Source: Gammaproteobacteria bacterium
GTDB taxonomy: Bacteria > Pseudomonadota > Gammaproteobacteria > S144-34
Direction: 5' to 3'
Assembly (NCBI GenBank): GCA_015494165.1
Contig: WGBS01000081.1
Coordinates: 1-19,928 of the forward strand
DNA length: 19,928 bases
Shown here: positions 15,016 to 19,928 of the stretch, one piece after another
How the letters are laid out: each line of letters opens with the position of its first letter
How positions within the stretch are numbered: the stretch's first letter is position 1
Made by a program: the position numbers and the translations under genes
Notes under the pieces: generated by a model
What the model was told of the DNA's origin: nothing
Databases searched by the model: none
What the model saw: the letters and a program-made list of their open reading frames with translations, nothing else

Positions 15016-16653
15016 TCAGCCGGCGCAGCAGGAGAGCTGCGCGACGTCGCGCTCGAAGGTCTGTGCGCAAAGACGCAGGCCCTCGACCATTGTGAGATAG
15101 GGGAAGAGCTGCTCGCCGAGGGCGTGCACCGTCAGCCCCGCGCGCAGAGCGAGCGCGGCCGACTGGATCACCTCGCCGCCCTCGGCCGCGACCACGTGCG
15201 CGCCGAGCAGGCGGCCCGTGGCGCGCTCGGCGACGAGCTTGACCATGCCGCGCGTGTCGAAGCTGGCCAGCGCACGCGGCACCTGGTCGAGCGCGAGCAC
15301 GCGCGTCTCCACCTCCAGCCCGCGCGCGCGCGCCTCGGCCTCGGTGAGCCCCACACCCGCGGCCTGCGGGTCCGTGAAGACGACCCAGGGCAGCACGTCG
15401 AGCTCGAGCCGCGCCTCGCCGCCCGTCATGTTCTCGGCCGCGCGCGTGCCGGCGGCGGCGGCGACGTAGACGAGCTGGGGCAGGGCGGCGCAGTCGCCGG
15501 CGGCGTAGACGTCGGGCGCCGAGGTGCGCAGGCGCTCGTCGACGACGATGGCGCCGCGCGCGTCGGTCTCGACGCCGGCGCGCTCGAGCCCGAGGTCCTC
15601 GGTGTTGGGGCGCCGGCCGGTGGCGACCAGCAGCGCCTCGGCCTCGAGCACCCCGCCGGCGGTCTCGACGCGGAAGCGCCCCTCGCGGTGGCTCACGCGC
15701 TCGGCCGCCGTGCCCGTGCGGATCGCGATCCCCTCGGCCTCGAGGGCCGCGTGCAGGGCCGCCGACACCTCGGCGTCGGCCTGCGGCAGGATGCGGTCGG
15801 CGAGCTCCAGCACGGTGACGCGGCTGCCGAGACGCGCGAAGCCCTGCGCGAGCTCGAGGCCGACGGCGGAGCCGCCGAGCACGAGCAGCGAGGGCGGCAC
15901 GCGCGTGGCGGCGAGCGCCTCGGTCGAGGTCCAGTAGGGCGTGCCGGCGAGCCCCGGCACGGGCGGGACTGCCGGGCGCGCGCCGGTGGCGACGAGGACG
16001 CGGTCGGCGCGGAGGGTGCGCTCGCCGCCGCCCGCGAGCGCCACGCGCAGCGTGTGCGCGTCCTCGAAGCGCGCGCGGCCGCGCACGAGCGTGATGGCGG
16101 GATTGGCCTCGACCAGCGCCTCGTACTTGGCGTGCCGCAGCTCGGCGACGCGCGCCGCGCGCTGGGCGGCGAGCGCGGCGGCGTCGGCCGCGGGCGCCCG
16201 CCGCTCCAGCCCCTCGAAGGGGTGGTGGCCCGCGAGATGGCGCACGTGGGCCTGGCGCAGCAGGATCTTCGAGGGCACGCAGCCGACGTTGACGCAGGTG
16301 CCGCCGATGGTGCCGGCCTCGACGATGGTCACGCGCGCGCCGCGCTCGGCGGCGCGCAGCGCGCAGGCGAAGGCCGCGGAGCCGCCGCCCACGACGGCCA
16401 CGTGCAGCCCGGCGCCGTCGCCGCCGCCGGTGCGGCGCGCGCCCGGCGCGAGCGGCTCGGCGCCGTAGCCCGCGCGGCGCACGGCCTCGACGAGCGCCGC
16501 CGCGTCCGTGCCGGCCGGGGCCTCGACCTCGGCGACGGCCTCGGGGTAGGAGACGCGCGCACGCACCTGCGGCAGCGACTCCAGCGCCTGGCGCACGGTC
16601 TCGGCGCAGTGCTCGCAGGTCATGCCTTCGATGCGAAGGGCGAGCGTCGCCAT
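15016..16653 (-). CDS. merA: Mercury(II) reductase MerA with N-terminal HMA domain
   Basis: This cytosolic FAD/NADPH enzyme reduces Hg(II) to volatile Hg(0). It has 545 aa. The N-terminal heavy-metal-associated domain (about 1-68) has GMTCEHC (C13, C16). A short linker precedes the FAD-binding VAVVGGGSAA (85-94). The redox-active disulfide is in GGTCVNVGCVPSK (C120, C125). Mid-protein are the NAD(P)H-binding LLVLGGSAVGLELAQGF and DVYAAGDCA. The C-terminus YLTMVEGLRLCAQTF...SCCAG supplies the C542-C543 pair that hands Hg(II) to the active site. All catalytic cysteines are present, so it should be functional. The start follows GGAGG inside the end of merP, with a 3-bp gap between the genes. It is the last gene of merT-merP-merA, and its codon use is like the rest of the window. 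Confidence 0.97.
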   Translation of the reverse strand: MATLALRIEGMTCEHCAETVRQALESLPQVRARVSYPEAVAEVEAPAGTDAAALVEAVRRAGYGAEPLAPGARRTGGGDGAGLHVAVVGGGSAAFACALRAAERGARVTIVEAGTIGGTCVNVGCVPSKILLRQAHVRHLAGHHPFEGLERRAPAADAAALAAQRAARVAELRHAKYEALVEANPAITLVRGRARFEDAHTLRVALAGGGERTLRADRVLVATGARPAVPPVPGLAGTPYWTSTEALAATRVPPSLLVLGGSAVGLELAQGFARLGSRVTVLELADRILPQADAEVSAALHAALEAEGIAIRTGTAAERVSHREGRFRVETAGGVLEAEALLVATGRRPNTEDLGLERAGVETDARGAIVVDERLRTSAPDVYAAGDCAALPQLVYVAAAAGTRAAENMTGGEARLELDVLPWVVFTDPQAAGVGLTEAEARARGLEVETRVLALDQVPRALASFDTRGMVKLVAERATGRLLGAHVVAAEGGEVIQSAALALRAGLTVHALGEQLFPYLTMVEGLRLCAQTFERDVAQLSCCAG

Positions 16654-16656
16654 GGC

Positions 16657-17028
16657 TCAGCCTCCTTCCCCGCCGTCGGCGCGGGGCCGCGAGGGATAGC
16701 CCGCCTTCGCCGTCGCCGCCGTCAGGTCCTCGACGGTCGCCCGCTTCGGATCGAACGTGACGCGCGCCCAGCCGCGGCCGTCGCCCTCGTACTTGGCCTC
16801 CACCTCCGTGACGCCCGGCACCCTCTCGAGCGCCTTGCGCACGGTGATCGGGCACATGGCGCAGGTCATGCCGTCCACGTCCAGGACCACGGTGCGCTGC
16901 GCCTGCTCCTGTGTAGCGCCGGGCGTGGCGGCCTGCGCGACGGGCGGGGTCGTGCCCGCGGCCAGCCACAGCCCCGCGGCCAGGGCGAGGGCCGGCCAGA
17001 GGATTGCTGCGCGTTTGCCGTAGGTCAT
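16657..17028 (-). CDS. merP: Periplasmic mercury-binding protein MerP
   Basis: MerP binds Hg(II) in the periplasm and passes it to MerT. The protein has 123 aa against about 91 in Tn501/Tn21. A signal peptide (about 1-33, hydrophobic ILWPALALAAGLWLAAG, possible cleavage at AQA-A) leads to a heavy-metal-associated domain (about 45-112) with GMTCAMCPITVRKALERVPG (C56, C59). The extra length comes from a linker after the signal peptide and a charged, glycine-rich tail (SRPRADGGEGG). ATG 17028 has GAGGAG a few bases upstream. It lies between merT (48-bp gap) and merA (3-bp gap). Confidence 0.95.
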   Translation of the reverse strand: MTYGKRAAILWPALALAAGLWLAAGTTPPVAQAATPGATQEQAQRTVVLDVDGMTCAMCPITVRKALERVPGVTEVEAKYEGDGRGWARVTFDPKRATVEDLTAATAKAGYPSRPRADGGEGG

Positions 17029-17076
17029 CTTGATCTCCTCCTCGTGACGTCCAGGGCTGCGCCGTCCGCGCGACGC

Positions 17077-17499
17077 TCAGCCAAAGAGCGCCGGGCCGTA
17101 CCAGGGGAAGGCGACGAGCGCGAGCAGCACCGCGCTCACGATCCAGAAGATCAGGCGCTGGCGGCGCAGCACCGCGGGCGCCGCGCAGACCTGGCCCTCC
17201 GCGCAGCGGCGCGGCGCGATGTAGAGGCGGTGGAAGGCGAGCCCGAGGAAGACGAGCACGGCGGCCACGAACAGCGGCCGGTAGGGCTCGAGCACGCGCA
17301 GGTTGGCGAGCCAGGCGCCGCCGACGCCGAGCGCGAGCAGCACGAAGGGCACCACGCAGCACAGCGAGGCGCCGATGGCGGCGAGCGCCGCGACGAGCAG
17401 CGGCCGCCCCGCGCGGGGCGCCGCCTGAGCGCCCGTCCCTTCGGCGGCACCGTCGGCGGAACGGGTGTCGAGATTCTTTACAGTGGCTGCCTGCCGCAT
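17077..17499 (-). CDS. merT: Mercuric ion transporter MerT
   Basis: This inner-membrane protein brings Hg(II) from MerP to MerA. It has 140 aa, longer than the usual 116. Three membrane segments are visible (about 34-60, 76-94 and 116-135). The first contains the vicinal cysteine pair C47-C48 in GASLCCVVPFVLLALGVGGA. A second pair, C99 and C105 (RRCAEGQVCAAP), sits in the cytoplasmic loop. LEPYRPLF and RLIFWIVSAVLLALVAFPWY are typical MerT sequence. ATG 17499 has GGAGGTG seven bases upstream. This choice gives an N-terminal extension of about 25 polar residues that Tn501-type MerT lacks. It is the first gene after the mer operator-promoter. Confidence 0.95.
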   Translation of the reverse strand: MRQAATVKNLDTRSADGAAEGTGAQAAPRAGRPLLVAALAAIGASLCCVVPFVLLALGVGGAWLANLRVLEPYRPLFVAAVLVFLGLAFHRLYIAPRRCAEGQVCAAPAVLRRQRLIFWIVSAVLLALVAFPWYGPALFG

Positions 17500-17537
17500 C
17501 GCTGCACCTCCGGGTTCTCCTGCCTGTCGTGCGGACA

Positions 17538-17568
17538 GCCTGCACCCCGTACCGGGGTACGGAGTCAA
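17538..17568 (-). promoter_or_regulatory. MerR-type operator and promoter of merTPA
   Basis: On the minus strand, TTGACT (-35, complement of 17563-17568) is followed after a 19-bp spacer by GCAGGC (-10 position, complement of 17538-17543). The spacer contains the dyad CCGTAC-N4-GTACGG (17547-17562). The -35, dyad and overlong 19-bp spacer match the Tn501/Tn21 mer promoter layout, in which MerR untwists the spacer on binding Hg(II). The -10 is poor. The merT start lies about 40 bp downstream. Confidence 0.88.
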
Positions 17569-17743
17569 GGCCCCCACGGGCGTGCTTGCGCGGCGCACCT
17601 GCCCCCCCTAGACTTGGCCGCGACGGCAAGCCCGCCGCGCGGGGTCGGCCACGGGCAGACGGCGCATGGCACGGCCTGCCGCGCGAACCGAAGAGGAACA
17701 AGAACGAAAAGGCCCGGGTGCCGCGGGGATTGACGGCGTGAGG

Positions 17744-19795
17744 ATGGAGGTGCGCTTGTGGGGGCTCGCGCGGGCCGCGGCGCTGGCGCTGGGGATCTTC
17801 CTTTCCGCGCCTTCGGCTGCGGGTGCGGGCTTCGACTTGGTTTCCCCGGACCGGGGCTGGCGCGGGCCTCGTGATCCGATCCGTATTCGTGTGGCGCCCG
17901 ACGTCCCGATCGAGGTGCTGCGCCGCCTGGCCCTCGAGGTCGATGGCATCGACGTCACGCGCTTCCTCCGGCGCGAGGGCGAATACGCGGTCTTCAGGCC
18001 GGTGGAGCCGCTCGCCTACGGCGACCACGAGGTGCGCATTGTCGAGTACCTGCCGGACGGCTCCATCGCCGAGCGCGCCGTGTGGCGGGTGGAGGTGCGC
18101 CAGAGCCGCGCGTTCCGCGAGATGCGCGGCAGCGTGGGCGCGAGCCTCGACGTGACACGCCGCGTGGGGGCGAGCGATGACCTGGACGACGGCCCCGTGA
18201 TGGCCGGACAGGGCGGGCTCAACCTCACGGCGGGCGTGGCAGACGGCGAGTGGCGCGCGACCGGGCGGCTCGGGCTCGGCTACGACAGCAGCGGCAACGG
18301 CTCGCCGAGCGGCCGGCGCGTGGATCTCCAGTCGTACGAGCTCCGCCACGAGTGGCGCATGCTCGGCCTCACCGTCGGGCAGCCGCGGGGCTTCGCGACG
18401 AGCCTCCTCGGCGGCGACGCCCTGAACCGCGGCATCGGCGTCGACATCGGCGAGCGGACGCGCTCGCGCGTGCGCTTCAGCGCCTTCGGCGCGCGCGGCG
18501 AGCCGGTCACGGGCTTCCGCCGCGGGCTTGGCGTGAGCGAGCCGCGCAACCGCGTCTCCGGCGCGCAGCTCACCTTCTTTCCGCTCGCGGAGCGGCCCGA
18601 ACGCCTGGTCATCGGCGCGCGCACCTACGCCGGCGAGACACCGACGGGCGGCGAGGGCGTCCTCGGCAGCCCCGACGGCGAGCGCGGGCGCGGCCATGCC
18701 GTGGCGCTCGACAGCAGCCTGCGCGACGGGCGGCTGCGGCTGCACGCGGAGCTCGCGCGCACGAGCTGGGATCCGGACGGCCGCGGCGCGGCGCTGGGCA
18801 CATTCACGGACGAGGCCTATGTGCTCGGCATGCAATGGCGCTTCCAGACCGGCGCCTCGGGCCGCACGCCGTCGGACTGGGCGCTCACGCTGAGCCACGG
18901 CGAGACCGGGCCCTACTTCCGCTCGCTGCTCGATCCCGCCGGGGAGGCGGACCAGCGCGCGACGCGGCTAGAGCTGGCCATGCAGCGCGGCGCCCTCGGG
19001 GCCGCCCTCACGCTCGAGCGGGTGCGCAACAACGTCGACGACCTGCCGGATCTCGCGACCTCCCGCCGGGACGGCGCGGCGCTGCAGGTGAGCTACCAGT
19101 TCGTCGAGCCGGCGCTCAAGGTGCTGACGGGGCTCTCGGCGGGTGCGGAATGGGCGCGTGTCGAGCCGCTCTCCGTGCCCTCGGGCGTGGACCGGAGCGA
19201 CCTTACGGACGACCGCGCGCGCAGCCTGGGAGTGCGCGCCGACTACGCCCTGCGCGGCGTGACGGGCTCCCTGACGCTGGGCGTGGGCGACTACACGAGC
19301 TACAACGGCACCGTGCCCGACACGCGGAGCTGGAGCTGGGCCCTGGACGCGGGGCGCGGGTTCCTGAACGACCGCCTCTCGACGCGCCTGCAGGTGGGCC
19401 GCGAGTTCACGCGCGAGCGCGCGAGCGGGGCGACGACGGTCTCCGACCAGGCCACCGTGGGGCTCGGGCTGTCGGGCCTCGCGCGCGGACGGCTGGGGGC
19501 GAGCCTCGAGGCCACGCTGAACCGCACGCAGTCGCCGCCCGACACAACGACGGGTACGGACGCAAGCGACGACCTGACGCGGTCGCTGAGCGGCGGGCTG
19601 TCGTGGCGGCTCGTCCAGGGCAGCCAGGACTCGGGACGGCCGGAGGTGACGGTGGGCCTGACGGGCATGTGGCAGAAGACCGAGCGCCGCCGCGGCGGCG
19701 ACGACAGCCGCGACTGGTACGTGGGCGCCACGCTCCAGGTCCAGGCCTCGCGCGCGCTGTGGCGTCCGCCGGGCGGCAGGGCGAACGAACGATGA
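17744..19795 (+). CDS. Predicted outer-membrane beta-barrel protein with N-terminal Ig-like domain, unknown function
   Basis: I do not recognise this 683-aa protein. It opens with a signal peptide (MEVRLWGLARAAALALGIFL, likely cleavage after AAGA at 28). Residues about 30-125 look like an Ig-like beta domain: FDLVSPDRGW, IRIRVAPDVP, LALEVDGIDVT, LAYGDHEVRIVEYLPDGS and WRVEVRQ. From about 130 to the end the chain shows alternating polar/hydrophobic stretches ending in small or aromatic residues, separated by Gly/Asp/Ser-rich turns, as in many-stranded outer-membrane barrels (for example DWALTLSHGETGPYF and DWYVGATLQVQASRALW). The C-terminus is not an aromatic residue but a short PPGGRANER tail. 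ATG 17744 is chosen for the signal peptide; GTG 17738 and GTG 17750 are alternatives. The next exported protein gene overlaps it by 4 bp. No porin family is assigned. Confidence 0.7.
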   Translation: MEVRLWGLARAAALALGIFLSAPSAAGAGFDLVSPDRGWRGPRDPIRIRVAPDVPIEVLRRLALEVDGIDVTRFLRREGEYAVFRPVEPLAYGDHEVRIVEYLPDGSIAERAVWRVEVRQSRAFREMRGSVGASLDVTRRVGASDDLDDGPVMAGQGGLNLTAGVADGEWRATGRLGLGYDSSGNGSPSGRRVDLQSYELRHEWRMLGLTVGQPRGFATSLLGGDALNRGIGVDIGERTRSRVRFSAFGARGEPVTGFRRGLGVSEPRNRVSGAQLTFFPLAERPERLVIGARTYAGETPTGGEGVLGSPDGERGRGHAVALDSSLRDGRLRLHAELARTSWDPDGRGAALGTFTDEAYVLGMQWRFQTGASGRTPSDWALTLSHGETGPYFRSLLDPAGEADQRATRLELAMQRGALGAALTLERVRNNVDDLPDLATSRRDGAALQVSYQFVEPALKVLTGLSAGAEWARVEPLSVPSGVDRSDLTDDRARSLGVRADYALRGVTGSLTLGVGDYTSYNGTVPDTRSWSWALDAGRGFLNDRLSTRLQVGREFTRERASGATTVSDQATVGLGLSGLARGRLGASLEATLNRTQSPPDTTTGTDASDDLTRSLSGGLSWRLVQGSQDSGRPEVTVGLTGMWQKTERRRGGDDSRDWYVGATLQVQASRALWRPPGGRANER

Positions 19796-19928
19796 AACCC
19801 TTCACGCGATGCGTGCACGTGGTGCTCCTGGTCGCGGGGCTGGTGCTGGCGGGCCCGGCGCGCGCCATCGTCGTCAGCGCGACGGCGGCCCCGGGCGAGG
19901 CCTTCGTCCCCTTCAACCGCCCCGCGAC
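19792..19928 (+). CDS. Exported protein of unknown function, 3'-truncated by window edge
   Basis: The ATG at 19792 overlaps the TGA of the barrel gene (ATGA). The 45 visible codons give a classic signal peptide: MKPFTRC, a hydrophobic core VVLLVAGLVLAG and a cleavage site at ARA-IVVS. The mature start (ATAAPGEAFVPFNRPA) is compatible with a beta-rich surface or periplasmic domain, but too little is visible to name a family. Tight coupling suggests it works with the barrel protein, for example as its passenger or cell-surface partner; this is inference. Confidence 0.75.
   Translation, partial: MKPFTRCVHVVLLVAGLVLAGPARAIVVSATAAPGEAFVPFNRPA

Noticed and set aside
17500..17743. A divergent merR gene next to the mer operator
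   Set aside because: The 244-bp gap has no frame with a MerR helix-turn-helix or its cysteines, and the plus-strand gene that follows has a signal peptide and barrel character.
17666..17743. Upstream ATG at 17666 as the barrel gene start
   Set aside because: It would put a charged 26-residue stretch (TEEEQERK) before an otherwise standard signal peptide.
14741..18898. Open frame of 1385 codons on the minus strand covering the mer region and part of the barrel gene
   Set aside because: It runs through merA, merP and merT in another frame and antisense to the barrel gene. The translation is low-complexity Arg/Ala and lacks any domain.
1..19928. tRNA, rRNA or riboswitch genes
   Set aside because: No cloverleaf with a TTCRA-type T-loop and no recognisable riboswitch core was found by eye. 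A covariance-model scan was not possible here.

Overview
The window is extremely GC-rich, roughly three-quarters G+C by eye, with third codon positions almost always G or C. The gene content (recC-recB-recD, a DnaJ-related protein, MazG, TrmH, a RelA-type long RSH enzyme, a PA0069-family radical SAM protein and a Gram-negative mer cluster) points to a gammaproteobacterium, perhaps an Ectothiorhodospiraceae/Chromatiales-type sulfur bacterium. A DUF763 gene, a family I associate mainly with archaea and thermophiles, hints at a warm habitat. The placement is inference; no rRNA or other strong marker is present.

Layout. (1) 1-5578, plus strand: tail of recC, then recB and recD, each overlapping the previous gene by one to four bases, encoding the RecBCD helicase/nuclease. 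No ptrA lies between recC and recB. (2) 5579-5822: a non-coding spacer made of two diverged copies of a repeat unit. The second copy ends in a 14-bp tandem array that runs into the 3' end of the next gene. (3) 5823-7861, minus strand: an AEC-type permease followed 11 bp later by the DUF763 gene. (4) 7933-9044, plus: a small YfcE/MJ0936-type phosphoesterase overlapping a DnaJ-related co-chaperone. (5) 9186-9488, minus: an orphan MNT-type nucleotidyltransferase. (6) 9577-10727, plus: a cupin overlapping mazG. (7) 10738-11415, minus: trmH, convergent with mazG around a hairpin that contains both stop codons. (8) 11416-11652: a 237-bp divergent spacer packed with perfect inverted repeats, three of them abutting end to end. 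(9) 11653-14969, plus: a RelA/SpoT homolog and a radical SAM protein 5 bp apart. (10) 15016-17499, minus: merA, merP and merT behind a recognisable MerR-type operator-promoter, with no merR in the window. (11) 17744-19928, plus: a predicted outer-membrane beta-barrel protein overlapping the start of another exported protein, which is cut by the window edge.

How the genes fit together. RecBCD handles double-strand breaks. MazG, TrmH and the RSH enzyme sit together, which combines two enterobacterial neighbourhoods (relA-mazG and spoT-trmH). MazG removes non-canonical NTPs and is linked to the ppGpp response in E. coli. MerT, MerP and MerA form a complete Hg(II) capture, uptake and reduction path. 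The barrel/secreted pair is the least understood part. No gene-free stretch exceeds 300 bases. The most interesting signals are the hairpin cluster before the RSH gene, the RSH enzyme's mixed catalytic signature, the repeat array that encodes the DUF763 C-terminus, and the mer operator without its regulator.
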